A stretch of 64,000 nt of DNA from Kriegella sp963975415 (GCF_963975415.1 NZ_CAXBGN010000016.1:1-64000); one strand, 5' to 3'. Positions 7,594 through 15,597 are shown, counted from the first letter of the stretch. Numbers and translations are program-made. The notes: generated from the sequence alone by a model not told the origin.

Positions 7594-8877
7594 TTAGCTA
7601 TTTTGGGTCAATAAACCAGTACCAATCGTACATTGTAGGCATTTGTTCTTTGTACAATATTCATTATACAACTGTAAAATACCCTGACTTTCCATAGCAT
7701 TTTCAGCAGTTACCCCATGTGCAGCAAAATTCGAAACCACACTATTCTCTTCTTTATCAAGGGCCAAGGCAATGCTTGAAATAGTTTCATCTACGGCCTC
7801 ATTCAAATGGCGGGAATAGCAAAACTTGATGGGCAATATGGTATTGACGATCAACAGGTCTATAAATTTCTTGGTCAATTTCTTTACCCCTTTTCGAGAT
7901 GATTTTCCAAAAGTAAAATGGTCATCCCAATAACGGCTCGCTGAAACATCGAAAATGGTATAGATTTCCTCTAGGGTCGTAGCCTCGATTACTAAACTGA
8001 ACAAGTTCTGGTGCTTGTGATACAAACTAGCCAATTGAGATAGCCTGATAGTAGGGAAATTTGGCGGACGAAGTTTAAAAAACTCCGGTTTTTGTACCCT
8101 TTCTTCCTCTAAAGAAAACTTATGCTGCAAATACCTGTATTCTTTCTTTAATAGCATATGGTACTCATCTGAAATAGTATCGTCATCCAGTAGGTGCGAC
8201 ATTCCATATAAAACGCTCTCCAGCTGAAACGGATCATGTTGAAGTTTGCGCACTATAGAAAAGTCAAGGGCCTTGGCCAAACTTAGAAAAGCGTCCCCAT
8301 TGATTTTTAGTCCGAAATTTTTTAAGAGCAATACAAAAAAGACATTTTCCCAATCAGTTTTTGAATCTTCGAGCAACGTAAAGACAACGTTTGATTTGCG
8401 CTCCAAACGTTCAAAAAAAAGTCGTTCGAGCCAATTTTTGATCGTAAATGCGTCTGTCTGCCCGATATCTTTTTCGCAATTGATGAAGCGACTACCTTTT
8501 TTATCGAATAGGTCTTGGTAGGCCCCCAACAGCCTGTCTGAAATATAGTTTTTGAGTTGTAACGTGGGAATCTCCGAATTATCACTTCGAAAAACCTCAA
8601 CATCCTCTTCCCAGACCACGTGTAGAATAACGTTATCGTAGTTTCGGTCTTTTTCATGATGGTGCGCATACCAATCGGAAGACTTGATATGTATTTCGAC
8701 ATTTCCGGCCCACAACTGTTCATCGATACGCACCTGGGCATTAAAAAAATCGGGGCCGGCAAGGTGATTATGCCTGCCCGCATCAACAATGACTACGGCC
8801 TCGTTCTTGGAAGTGACCAAATCTTTTAGCGGAAGCTTTTTATATTTCCATATAAAATGAAGTAAGTCTTCTCGCAT
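7594..8877 (-). CDS. DUF2851 family protein
   Basis: A 427-residue soluble protein that I recognise as the Bacteroidota-restricted DUF2851 family. It begins MREDLLHFIWKYKKLPLKDL and carries the family signature with AGPDFFNAQVRID, VEIHIKSSDWYAHHHEKD and NVILHVVW in the first 120 residues. The C-terminus has a Cys-x2-Cys pattern near residue 417 (CLQCTIGTGL) and an earlier Cys, hinting at metal binding. The function is unknown. It is the first gene of the minus-strand run towards the K+ channel; about 85 bases separate it from the rhodanese gene upstream. Confidence 0.85.
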   Translation of the reverse strand: MREDLLHFIWKYKKLPLKDLVTSKNEAVVIVDAGRHNHLAGPDFFNAQVRIDEQLWAGNVEIHIKSSDWYAHHHEKDRNYDNVILHVVWEEDVEVFRSDNSEIPTLQLKNYISDRLLGAYQDLFDKKGSRFINCEKDIGQTDAFTIKNWLERLFFERLERKSNVVFTLLEDSKTDWENVFFVLLLKNFGLKINGDAFLSLAKALDFSIVRKLQHDPFQLESVLYGMSHLLDDDTISDEYHMLLKKEYRYLQHKFSLEEERVQKPEFFKLRPPNFPTIRLSQLASLYHKHQNLFSLVIEATTLEEIYTIFDVSASRYWDDHFTFGKSSRKGVKKLTKKFIDLLIVNTILPIKFCYSRHLNEAVDETISSIALALDKEENSVVSNFAAHGVTAENAMESQGILQLYNEYCTKNKCLQCTIGTGLLTQNS

Positions 8878-8962
8878 AGGTGCAGTCTTTATTGTTAATA
8901 ACTAAAAAACTACATACATCTTTCTAAAAGCGAATGATATAAAAACAAAAGATACGGTTAGG

Positions 8963-9274
8963 CTACTCGGCAACCTCCCCTTCCCAGTTCATAAAGCCAC
9001 CTTCTAAATTATAGGCCTTCTCAAACCCCAAACTATTCATAATGGCACAAGCCTGTCCACTACGGGCACCAGATCGACAATAGACATAGTACGATTTTGA
9101 CTTGTCCAATTTTTCAATCTCATCTATAAATCCCTGACCTAAATGTATGTCGATATTGGTTGCATTAGGAATATAACCTTCTTCTACCTCCTCTGGCGTT
9201 CGTACATCTAAAATAAACGCATTGCCGTCATTTTCCAATTGCTCTTCCCACTCCTCTTGTGATAAATCTGCCAT
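8963..9274 (-). CDS. Single-domain rhodanese-like protein
   Basis: A 103-residue protein covering one rhodanese fold. The active-site loop is YCRSGARSGQA with the catalytic Cys. The N-terminal motif ILDVRTPEEVEEGYIPNATNI and the C-terminal LEGGFMNWEG are typical. Such proteins carry a persulfide on the Cys and move sulfane sulfur to acceptors; the partner is unknown. It is transcribed away from the MarR regulator. A -7-like element TATTTTTG lies at 9293-9300 on the minus strand, 19 bases before the ATG, without a well-spaced TTG. Confidence 0.9.
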   Translation of the reverse strand: MADLSQEEWEEQLENDGNAFILDVRTPEEVEEGYIPNATNIDIHLGQGFIDEIEKLDKSKSYYVYCRSGARSGQACAIMNSLGFEKAYNLEGGFMNWEGEVAE

Positions 9275-9381
9275 AATCTAAAATTTAAAATCCAAAAATA
9301 CGGTTTTTGGAGCAAATCGCTTGCACTAAATAATTAACAGAAATTTGGCACTCAGACACAACCCAATATGAAAAATTGACA

Positions 9382-9405
9382 TACATTTGTATATACAATT
9401 ATTGT
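9382..9405 (+). promoter_or_regulatory. -7 element and palindromic operator upstream of the marR gene
   Basis: TACATTTG at 9382-9389 matches the Bacteroidota -7 consensus. Overlapping it is a perfect 12-base palindrome TTGTATATACAA (9387-9398), and overlapping that is ACAAT-T-ATTGT (9395-9405). The start codon is at 9412. Bound protein here would block transcription initiation, the usual layout for MarR autorepression. No TTG is seen at the standard -33 distance. Confidence 0.6.
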
Positions 9406-9411
9406 ATTGAC

Positions 9412-9858
9412 ATGAATGTAGAGGAAGTTATAAAAACCGACAAGCCGATTCCACTGGAAAGCAGAACCCTAATTCATTATAGCCTAGTAGGCAATAGAAT
9501 TCATGAGGTGATGACAAACGCACTTAAACCCTTTGAAGTGTCGTTACAGCAATTTAATGTGCTACGTATTTTAAGAGGCCAGAAAGGTAAACCCGCCAAT
9601 CTTTCTACCTTAAATGAAAGAATGGTGACCAAAATGAGCAACACCACTCGATTGGTAGACAAATTGATTATTAAAGGTTATGTAAATAGAATAACGTGCC
9701 CAAGTAACCGGCGTAAGGTTGAAATCAATATTACCGCAAAGGGCGAGCGTGTATTGACACAAATGGATAGCGCGATGAAAGCTGCCGAGAAGTCGGTTCT
9801 AAAAAACCTAAGTCAAGAAGATCTAAAAATTTTGAATCAGTTATTGGATAAATTTTGA
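9412..9858 (+). CDS. MarR family transcriptional regulator
   Basis: A 148-residue protein counted from the ATG at 9412. An upstream in-frame TTG at 9376 would place the start before the -7 element and is unlikely. It has the winged helix-turn-helix of MarR repressors: recognition helix region SNTTRLVDKLIIKGYVNR, wing CPSNRRKVEINIT, and long dimerisation helices at both ends. MarR proteins are ligand- or redox-sensing repressors of nearby genes. Here the neighbours downstream are a nitroreductase and a YceI protein, and a palindrome sits over its own promoter. One Cys lies in the wing (RITCPSNR), so oxidant sensing is possible but not shown. Confidence 0.9.
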   Translation: MNVEEVIKTDKPIPLESRTLIHYSLVGNRIHEVMTNALKPFEVSLQQFNVLRILRGQKGKPANLSTLNERMVTKMSNTTRLVDKLIIKGYVNRITCPSNRRKVEINITAKGERVLTQMDSAMKAAEKSVLKNLSQEDLKILNQLLDKF

Positions 9859-9884
9859 ATTAATAAAAATAAAAACATATTTTC

Positions 9885-10517
9885 ATGAGTACGTATATTG
9901 ATAGTTTAAATTGGCGATACGCCACCAAGAAATTTGACAATAGCAAAAAAGTATCTGAAAGCGATTTAGAAGTTTTGCTCGAGGCCACAGCTTTAAGCGC
10001 TTCGTCATATGGGCTGCAACCCTATGAAATATTGGTTATTAAAGATACAGAGTTAAGACTCAAGTTACAGCAAGCGGCCTGGGGGCAGGTGCAGACAACA
10101 CAGGCATCACATCTAATTGTTCTTGCCAACAAAGAATCTTTTGGCGAAGAGTTGGTTGATGATTATTTAAAAAATGTAAGTAAAACTAGAGGTATCGCCC
10201 CTGAGGATTTAACAGGTTATGCCGATTTCATGAAGTCTAAATTAATGACATTGACCGATGGGGAGAAGACCATATGGACAGCGCGACAAGCGTATATTGC
10301 ATTGGGAAACCTTCTCTCCGCGGCCGCGGACATGAAAATCGACACCTGCCCAATGGAAGGTTTTGACAGCGAACAGTTCAATGAGATTCTGAATTTAAAG
10401 GAAAAAGGCTTGAACGCCGCTGTTTTAGTGGCTATTGGCTATCGTTCAGAAGAAGACGAAACACAGCACTACAAAAAGGTACGAAAACCAAAAGAGAATT
10501 TAATTACCCATTTATAA
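9885..10517 (+). CDS. NfsB-like NAD(P)H-dependent nitroreductase
   Basis: A 210-residue FMN flavoprotein of the nitroreductase family. The N-terminus LNWRYATKKFDNSKKVSE carries the FMN-phosphate Arg/Lys cluster. SASSYGLQPYEILVI is the next conserved block, and ALGNLLSAAADMKIDTCPMEGFD is the NfsB-type FMN and substrate loop. Members reduce quinones and nitro compounds, often in oxidative stress. It starts 26 bases after the marR gene and is followed 24 bases later by yceI. The three form a recurrent Bacteroidota stress module, presumably under the MarR repressor. Confidence 0.92.
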   Translation: MSTYIDSLNWRYATKKFDNSKKVSESDLEVLLEATALSASSYGLQPYEILVIKDTELRLKLQQAAWGQVQTTQASHLIVLANKESFGEELVDDYLKNVSKTRGIAPEDLTGYADFMKSKLMTLTDGEKTIWTARQAYIALGNLLSAAADMKIDTCPMEGFDSEQFNEILNLKEKGLNAAVLVAIGYRSEEDETQHYKKVRKPKENLITHL

Positions 10518-10541
10518 CAACGTAAACAAGAACAATTAAAA

Positions 10542-11129
10542 ATGAAAATTATGAAGAAAAATGTATTGAGTTTAGTATTTGCGGTCGTAATCGGCGCTGT
10601 AGGAACTGCCGCTGATCCGATCGATGATGAAAAGAAAGAAGTGAAGGTCAGCGAAAGCACCGTCACTTGGAAAGCATATAAAGTAACAGGTTCGCATCAT
10701 GGGACTATCGATTTAAAAGAAGGTGCATTGGAGTTTGATGGCGACAAATTGGTCGGTGGTGAATTTTTGGTCGACATGACCACTTTGGTTTCCACCGATA
10801 TGGAAGGTGACGGCAAAGGTAAACTGGAAGGCCATTTAAAGTCTGACGATTTCTTTAGCGTTGAAAAGCACGAAACGTCTAAATTGGTCTTCACCAATGT
10901 GAAATCTACAGGTAAAAACTCATATGAAGTTACAGGAGATTTAACAATCAAGGGCATGACCAAACCCGTTACCTTTGATGTTTCGGTTTATGGAAGCAAA
11001 GCTACCGCCACAATGAAAGTAGATCGTACCGAATATGATATTAAATTCAGATCAGGCGATTTCTTCGAAAATTTAGGCGATAAACTAATTTACGATGAAT
11101 TTGACCTTGTCGTTGATTTGGTATTCTAG
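10542..11129 (+). CDS. YceI family periplasmic lipid-binding protein
   Basis: A 195-residue protein. A signal peptide occupies about residues 1-24 (KKNVLSLVFAVVIGAVGTAA), and a YceI lipocalin-like barrel fills the rest. Family motifs include SESTVTWKAYKVTGSHHGTI, MEGDGKGKLEGHLKSDDFF and GDLTIKGMTKPVTFDV. YceI proteins bind isoprenoid or other amphiphilic molecules in the periplasm. It is the third gene of the MarR/nitroreductase unit, and a strong terminator follows 21 bases after the stop. ATG codons at 10542 and 10551 are both possible starts. Confidence 0.92.
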   Translation: MKIMKKNVLSLVFAVVIGAVGTAADPIDDEKKEVKVSESTVTWKAYKVTGSHHGTIDLKEGALEFDGDKLVGGEFLVDMTTLVSTDMEGDGKGKLEGHLKSDDFFSVEKHETSKLVFTNVKSTGKNSYEVTGDLTIKGMTKPVTFDVSVYGSKATATMKVDRTEYDIKFRSGDFFENLGDKLIYDEFDLVVDLVF

Positions 11130-11150
11130 ACAGACTTAGATTCAAAACCA

Positions 11151-11193
11151 AAAACCTGCTTTTCACACTCGAGAAGCAGGTTTTGTTATTTTT
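11151..11193 (+). terminator. Rho-independent terminator after yceI
   Basis: A 14-bp stem (11151-11164 with 11171-11184, one G-U pair) and six-base loop are followed by TTTTGTTATTTTT. It ends the marR-nitroreductase-yceI unit and insulates the trp promoter that starts 13 bases later. Confidence 0.9.
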
Positions 11194-11205
11194 AAGCACA
11201 GTATA

Positions 11206-11236
11206 TTGTCGGTTTTAAAAATGATTTCTATATTTG
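11206..11236 (+). promoter_or_regulatory. trp operon promoter
   Basis: A -33 TTG (11206-11208) and a perfect -7 TATATTTG (11229-11236) are separated by 20 bases. Transcription should start about 4-7 bases after the -7 element, at roughly 11241-11243. That coincides with the ATG of the leader peptide, so the leader could be read from a leaderless end. Confidence 0.75.
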
Positions 11237-11241
11237 ACGCA

Positions 11242-11298
11242 ATGAATACATGTAGAACAAATACTTGGTGGTGGAACAACTTACGACAACCTTCGTGA
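11242..11298 (+). CDS. trpL: trp operon leader peptide
   Basis: An 18-residue ORF encodes MNTCRTNTWWWNNLRQPS, with three adjacent Trp codons (TGG at 11266-11274). Its position between the trp promoter and an intrinsic terminator ahead of trpE marks it as an attenuator leader. Ribosome stalling on the Trp run when charged tRNA-Trp is scarce would change the downstream RNA fold. No Shine-Dalgarno is visible, and the ATG lies at or within a few bases of the predicted transcription start. Confidence 0.88.
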   Translation: MNTCRTNTWWWNNLRQPS

Positions 11299-11355
11299 GC
11301 TAAGCATCATTGTAGTTAAACCATACAAGGCTTGTCATCACGACAAGCCTTTTTT
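11280..11355 (+). promoter_or_regulatory. trp attenuator with competing RNA hairpins
   Basis: Three alternative pairings can be seen. A hairpin at the end of the leader ORF pairs CTTACGA (11280-11286) with TCGTGAG (11293-11299). The terminator is 11327-11336 with 11342-11351. A rival fold could pair AAGC and TTGTA (11302-11305, 11310-11314) with TACAA and GCTT (11324-11328, 11330-11333). Another could pair GACAACCTT (11285-11293) with 11327-11336 around one bulged C. A ribosome stalled on the Trp codons would mask the first hairpin and favour the antiterminator. Which rival pairing operates is an inference. Confidence 0.7.
11327..11355 (+). terminator. trp attenuator terminator
   Basis: A perfect 10-bp stem AAGGCTTGTC/GACAAGCCTT with loop ATCAC is followed by six T residues. 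It lies 28 bases past the leader-peptide stop and 62 bases before trpE, and no gene ends here. It is therefore a regulatory terminator rather than an operon end. Confidence 0.9.
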
Positions 11356-11417
11356 ATTAATGCTTTTTTAATTTTATTTCTGCACAGGCGGAAATCAAAC
11401 TAAATGAATAAAAATAT

Positions 11418-12815
11418 ATGTTATACCAGCTCCATTCGCATCAGAAGAAGATATTAGCCGATACTATTACACCGGTAAGTGTATACTTGAAAATACGCGA
11501 CCGTTTTCCGAATAGTATATTGTTGGAAAGCAGTGATTATCATGCCAACGACAATAGCTTTTCCTATGTCTGTTGTAACCCGATCGCCTCGATAAAAATT
11601 GAAAATGAAATCGTTACGCAACAGTTCCCCGACGGAACCATCAACGAAACCCCCATTGACGATACCACCGATGTAGTCAACATGATCCATGAATTCGGAC
11701 AGCATTTCAAGGTACAAGACAATGATTTCAAGTTTATCAATAATGGCCTTTTCGGTTATATGGCCTATGATGCGGTTCGTTATTATGAGGATATCGACAT
11801 TTCAAAAAAGGAAAATTCGCTGACCATTCCCGATGTCTACTATGCGATTTATAAAAATGTAATTGCTATTGATCACTTTAAGAACGAAGCCTACATTTTT
11901 GCCCATTGCTATCAAAGTGAAGAGAATACCGCCGAAATCGAACATATTTTGAATGTTCGCAATTTTGCCTCCTATAATTTTCAGATGGAAGGTGATGTCG
12001 CCTCAAATTTAGAAGATGAAGAGTACAAAGAGCACGTTCGTTTAGCAAAAAAACACTGCCAACGCGGTGATGTTTTTCAATTGGTGCTCTCACGACGATT
12101 TTCACAAGGTTTCAAAGGAGACGAGTTTAATGTGTACCGTGCCTTGCGATCGGTGAACCCTTCCCCCTATTTGTTTTATTTTGACTTTGGCGATTTTAAA
12201 ATTTTCGGAAGCTCTCCCGAAGCCCAACTTATCGTAAAAGACGGAAAGGCCGAAATACACCCTATCGCTGGAACTTTCAAAAGAACGGGAGACGATGAAA
12301 AAGATACCATTCTCGCCAAAGAACTTACCGAAGATGACAAAGAAAATAGCGAACATGTAATGTTGGTCGACCTTGCCCGCAATGACCTGAGTCGCAATGG
12401 CAATATGGTCAAAGTAGACAAATATAGGGAGGTACAGTTCTTTTCTCATGTCATCCATTTGGTATCTAGGGTAATCGGTCAAAAAAAAGACAATATTTCG
12501 ACCATGAAAGTAGTGGCCGACACCTTTCCGGCAGGTACGCTAAGTGGTGCTCCCAAGCATATGGCGATGCAATTGATCGAAAAATATGAAAAGACGAGCA
12601 GGGGCTATTACGGCGGAGCCATCGGATTTATGGATTTTAACGGAAATTTCAACCATGCCATTATGATCCGCACCTTTCTCAGCAAAAATCACCAATTGCA
12701 CTATCAAGCCGGGGCAGGTTTGGTGGCCGCATCGGATCCAGAAGATGAATTACAAGAAACCTATAATAAATTGGGCGCGTTGACCAAAGCACTCGAAATA
12801 GCCCAAACGATATGA
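11418..12815 (+). CDS. trpE: Anthranilate synthase component I
   Basis: A 465-residue chorismate-utilising enzyme that with TrpG converts chorismate and glutamine to anthranilate. The N-terminal feedback site LLESSDYH (about residues 35-42) is the LLES motif that binds tryptophan. The chorismate-binding domain (about 200-460) includes QRGDVFQLVLSRRF, PIAGTFKRTGDDEKD, ELTEDDKENSEHVMLVDLARND and AGTLSGAPKHMAMQLI. Presence of LLES favours tryptophan synthesis over a folate or salicylate role. It overlaps trpG by four bases (ATGA), giving translational coupling of the two subunits. Confidence 0.97.
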   Translation: MLYQLHSHQKKILADTITPVSVYLKIRDRFPNSILLESSDYHANDNSFSYVCCNPIASIKIENEIVTQQFPDGTINETPIDDTTDVVNMIHEFGQHFKVQDNDFKFINNGLFGYMAYDAVRYYEDIDISKKENSLTIPDVYYAIYKNVIAIDHFKNEAYIFAHCYQSEENTAEIEHILNVRNFASYNFQMEGDVASNLEDEEYKEHVRLAKKHCQRGDVFQLVLSRRFSQGFKGDEFNVYRALRSVNPSPYLFYFDFGDFKIFGSSPEAQLIVKDGKAEIHPIAGTFKRTGDDEKDTILAKELTEDDKENSEHVMLVDLARNDLSRNGNMVKVDKYREVQFFSHVIHLVSRVIGQKKDNISTMKVVADTFPAGTLSGAPKHMAMQLIEKYEKTSRGYYGGAIGFMDFNGNFNHAIMIRTFLSKNHQLHYQAGAGLVAASDPEDELQETYNKLGALTKALEIAQTI

Positions 12816-13393
12816 AAATGCAGAAAATATTAGTTATAGACAATTACGATAGTTTCACCTACAACTTGGTGCACTATCTTGAAGACCTTGATTGCGAAGT
12901 GGTCGTAAAGCGTAATGACCAACTCACGCTTGAAGCAGTCGATGCGTTCGACAAAATTGTGCTGTCGCCCGGCCCGGGAATTCCCGATGAAGCCGGACTT
13001 TTAAAACAGATAATCGCTACTTATGCCCCTACAAAACAAATTTTCGGCGTTTGTTTGGGCCAACAGGCCATTGCCGAAGTTTTCGGCGGTTCCTTGATTA
13101 ATTTAGACAAGGTATATCACGGCACGGCTACCAAAATTAAAATCACCAAAGATGATATTATTTTTGACGGAATGGCCCGGGAAATTGAAGTGGGCCGGTA
13201 TCATTCATGGGTCGTAGACCCGAATTTACCGGAAGTTTTAGAGGCAACATCATTCGATGAAAACGGACAAATTATGTCGCTAAGGCATCGCGATTATGAT
13301 GTATGCGCCGTACAATTTCACCCCGAATCGGTGCTGACTCCCGAAGGAAAAAAAATATTGGCCAATTGGCTTGGGAAAAATAGTATAGCGTAG
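12812..13393 (+). CDS. trpG: Anthranilate synthase component II, glutamine amidotransferase
   Basis: A 193-residue class I glutamine amidotransferase that supplies ammonia to TrpE. It begins KILVIDNYDSFTYNLVHYL and shows the oxyanion motif LSPGPGIPDEAG. The catalytic Cys is in GVCLGQQAIAE and the His-Glu pair in VQFHPESVLT. Its start overlaps the trpE stop; a second Met two codons in (12818) is an equally possible start. It is a stand-alone subunit, not fused to TrpD. Confidence 0.96.
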   Translation: MKMQKILVIDNYDSFTYNLVHYLEDLDCEVVVKRNDQLTLEAVDAFDKIVLSPGPGIPDEAGLLKQIIATYAPTKQIFGVCLGQQAIAEVFGGSLINLDKVYHGTATKIKITKDDIIFDGMAREIEVGRYHSWVVDPNLPEVLEATSFDENGQIMSLRHRDYDVCAVQFHPESVLTPEGKKILANWLGKNSIA

Positions 13394-13462
13394 TGAGAAG
13401 TGAGTATGTAGTACCTAGACTGTGGTATTATGCAGCGCAGTGTTTTATACCAAAAAGTAGCA

Positions 13463-13624
13463 ATGAACAATTATAAGGAACTTATCGTAAGGCAAAAATC
13501 AATGTTGCTTGTAGAACTGGTGTATAAACAGACCGATTCTTTTCCCAATGAAGAAATTCACTCAGGCCCAATATCTCTTATCTTAAATCTAAATACTTGG
13601 AAGAAAATAGAAGGGAGACGTTAA
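13463..13624 (+). pseudogene. Truncated four-helix-bundle (S23/IVS-type) protein remnant
   Basis: The first 33 or so residues (MNNYKELIVRQKSMLLVELVYKQTDSFPNEE and following) resemble the opening of the widespread Bacteroidota four-helix-bundle proteins, related to 23S rRNA intervening-sequence proteins and usually near 120 residues. Here the reading frame ends after 53 residues. The region where the conserved Ser-Ile-Pro-x-Asn-Ile-Ala-Glu-Gly block should be is reduced to LNTWKKIEGRR, so internal deletions are likely. It sits in the 338-base trpG-trpD gap. An upstream ATG at 13430 is possible but lacks family similarity. Confidence 0.55.
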
Positions 13625-13694
13625 ATTTGGGGCCAAAGACTTTGGAAACAAAAAATGGTAACTTTAGTAAAATACGGAATATTAACTAAAAATC

Positions 13695-13732
13695 AGCTCT
13701 TTCCCTTTTGCGGAAGGCTGGGACGAGGATTA
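13695..13732 (+). repeat. REP-like GC-rich repeat, copy A (before trpD)
   Basis: A pyrimidine-rich half (AGCTCTTTCCC) faces a purine-rich half (GCGGAAGGCTGGGACGAGG) and ends in GGATTA at the trpD ATG. The same element recurs at 15706-15743 before trpF with the core AGGGCTGGG, followed by GGATTA. The halves can pair as a short hairpin. I know similar sequences as dispersed repeats in Bacteroidota genomes. Confidence 0.6.
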
Positions 13733-14727
13733 TGAAAGATACACTCAACAAATTGATCAACCACGATATGCTCACCAAAGCAGATGCGAAACAGGTTTTG
13801 GTCAATATTGCCAAAGGCGATTACAACACAAGCCAAATTGCGGCCTTTTTGACCGTTTATATGATGCGTAGCATTACTATTGAAGAGTTGGAAGGTTTTC
13901 GCGATGCCCTGCTAGAACTTTGCTTGGCCGTTGACCTTTCCGACTATAACCCTATCGATTTATGTGGTACAGGTGGTGACGGAAAAGATACGTTCAATAT
14001 CTCTACCTTGGCTTCTTTTGTTACGGCCGGCGCCGATGTAAAAGTCACCAAACACGGTAATTATGGGGTTTCCTCAAAATGTGGGAGCAGCAATGTCATG
14101 GAGTTTTTGGGCATTAAATTCAGCAACGAGGCCGATTTTTTAACGAAATCGATTGAAGAAGCGGGCATTTGCGTGTTACACGCACCCCTGTTCCATCCGG
14201 CTATGAAAAATGTGGCGCCGATTCGCAGGGAACTCGGTGTGAAGACCTTTTTCAATATGTTGGGGCCGATGGTGAATCCGGCATTTCCGAAGAATCAGAT
14301 GGTGGGGGTATTTAATTTGGAGTTGGCACGCATGTACGGCTATCTCTATCAAAACACAGACAAACGCTTTACGATCCTACATGCCCTTGACGGATACGAT
14401 GAAATATCGCTGACGGGAAGCACCAAAACCATTTCCAACAATTCGGAAGGCATGTTAAAACCCGAAGATTTTGGGGTTCCTTCCGTAAAACAAAGCGAAA
14501 TCGTGGGCGGGGAAGGCATCGAAGATTCAGCTCAAATTTTTCTTGACGTACTCAATGGTCGCGGCACCGAAGCACAGAATAATGTTGTCTGTGCCAATGC
14601 GGGTATTGCCATTGCCACGGTAAAGTCGATATCCCCAAAAGCAGGTTTTGAACAGGCCAAAGAATCGCTGTTGAGCGGAAAAGGATTACATGCATTGAAA
14701 AAATTACAGGAATTAAGTAAAAATTAA
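13732..14727 (+). CDS. trpD: Anthranilate phosphoribosyltransferase
   Basis: A 331-residue enzyme that transfers phosphoribose from PRPP to anthranilate. The glycine-rich PRPP loop is DLCGTGGDGKDTFNIST, followed by KHGNYGVSSKCGSSNV, which holds the anthranilate site, and later RRELGVKTFFNMLGPMVNP. I chose the ATG at 13732 (MKDTLNKL). The upstream in-frame TTG at 13708 lies inside the REP-like repeat and would add eight unusual residues. The gene follows trpG after a gap containing a decayed gene and the repeat. Confidence 0.96.
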   Translation: MKDTLNKLINHDMLTKADAKQVLVNIAKGDYNTSQIAAFLTVYMMRSITIEELEGFRDALLELCLAVDLSDYNPIDLCGTGGDGKDTFNISTLASFVTAGADVKVTKHGNYGVSSKCGSSNVMEFLGIKFSNEADFLTKSIEEAGICVLHAPLFHPAMKNVAPIRRELGVKTFFNMLGPMVNPAFPKNQMVGVFNLELARMYGYLYQNTDKRFTILHALDGYDEISLTGSTKTISNNSEGMLKPEDFGVPSVKQSEIVGGEGIEDSAQIFLDVLNGRGTEAQNNVVCANAGIAIATVKSISPKAGFEQAKESLLSGKGLHALKKLQELSKN

Positions 14728-14730
14728 AAA

Positions 14731-14796
14731 CGTCGTTACGAGCGAAGCGAAGCAAACTGTCTAAAATGTGACGTATGGCTTCTGGCCCGCAATGAC
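14731..14796 (+). repeat. Palindromic intergenic repeat between trpD and trpC
   Basis: The spacer starts GTCGTTACGAGCGAAGCGAAGC and ends GCTTCTGGCCCGCAATGAC, which is close to its reverse complement. The sequence can fold into a long imperfect hairpin. This resembles the dispersed GTCATTGCGAGCGAAGCGAAGC family found in many bacterial genomes. It lies inside the operon and has no T run, so it should be transcribed. Confidence 0.6.
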
Positions 14797-14807
14797 AACC
14801 ATACCAA

Positions 14808-15593
14808 ATGAACATTCTTGATAAAATAGTAGCGGACAAACGCAAAGAGGTCGATTTAAGAAAATCGATTATCCCAGTTTCCCAATTGGAAAACTCCGTG
14901 CTTTTTGACCGCGCAAGTCCATCCCTGGCTACTGCCTTACGCAATAGTTCTACGGGCATTATTGCCGAACACAAACGTAGGTCGCCCTCAAAATCGGAAA
15001 TCAATCAAAGTTTAAACGTACAAGATGTCGCTAGTGGTTACGAAAATGCGGGCGTCTGCGGTATGTCGGTCTTGACAGACGGAAAATATTTTGGTGGATC
15101 CTTAGATGATCTGCTATTGGCCCGGGCATCGGTTCAAATGCCGTTGCTGCGCAAAGAATTTATAATTGACGAATATCAACTTATTGAGGCAAAGGCGCAC
15201 GGTGCCGATGTCATTCTATTGATTGCCGCCATTCTGACCCGGGAAGAAATAAAAGTCCTATCCGAAACCGCCAAAGGGTTAGGCCTCGACGTGCTATTGG
15301 AAGTGCACAACGAAGAAGAATTGCATAAATCGATCATGCCAAGTTTAGATATGTTAGGCGTAAACAACCGGAACCTAAAAACTTTCGAGGTCAGTTTAGA
15401 AACCAGCAAGTCGTTATCGGCATTGATTCCCGATGAATTTGTCAAAGTCTCTGAAAGCGGCATCAGTTCGGTCAGTGCCATTACCGCTTTAAAACCCTAT
15501 GGTTATCAAGGGTTTTTGATCGGGGAAAATTTTATGAAAACGGACGAACCCGGAGCAAGTGCCACGGCATTTATCAATGAATTAAAACAATGA
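14808..15593 (+). CDS. trpC: Indole-3-glycerol phosphate synthase
   Basis: A 261-residue TIM barrel that closes CdRP to indole-3-glycerol phosphate with loss of CO2. Family blocks in order are MNILDKIVADKRKEV, AEHKRRSPSKSEIN (catalytic Glu and Lys), VLTDGKYFGGSLDDL, PLLRKEFIIDEYQL (catalytic Lys), LGVNNRNLKTFEV and VSESGISSV. It is a monofunctional protein; TrpF is a separate gene here. Both flanking spacers contain palindromic repeats. Confidence 0.96.
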   Translation: MNILDKIVADKRKEVDLRKSIIPVSQLENSVLFDRASPSLATALRNSSTGIIAEHKRRSPSKSEINQSLNVQDVASGYENAGVCGMSVLTDGKYFGGSLDDLLLARASVQMPLLRKEFIIDEYQLIEAKAHGADVILLIAAILTREEIKVLSETAKGLGLDVLLEVHNEEELHKSIMPSLDMLGVNNRNLKTFEVSLETSKSLSALIPDEFVKVSESGISSVSAITALKPYGYQGFLIGENFMKTDEPGASATAFINELKQ

Positions 15594-15597
15594 CGCC

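Noticed and set aside
8322..8789. 155-codon open frame on the minus strand inside the DUF2851 gene
   Set aside because: It overlaps a recognised gene in another frame, has no start context and no family resemblance, so it is a shadow frame.
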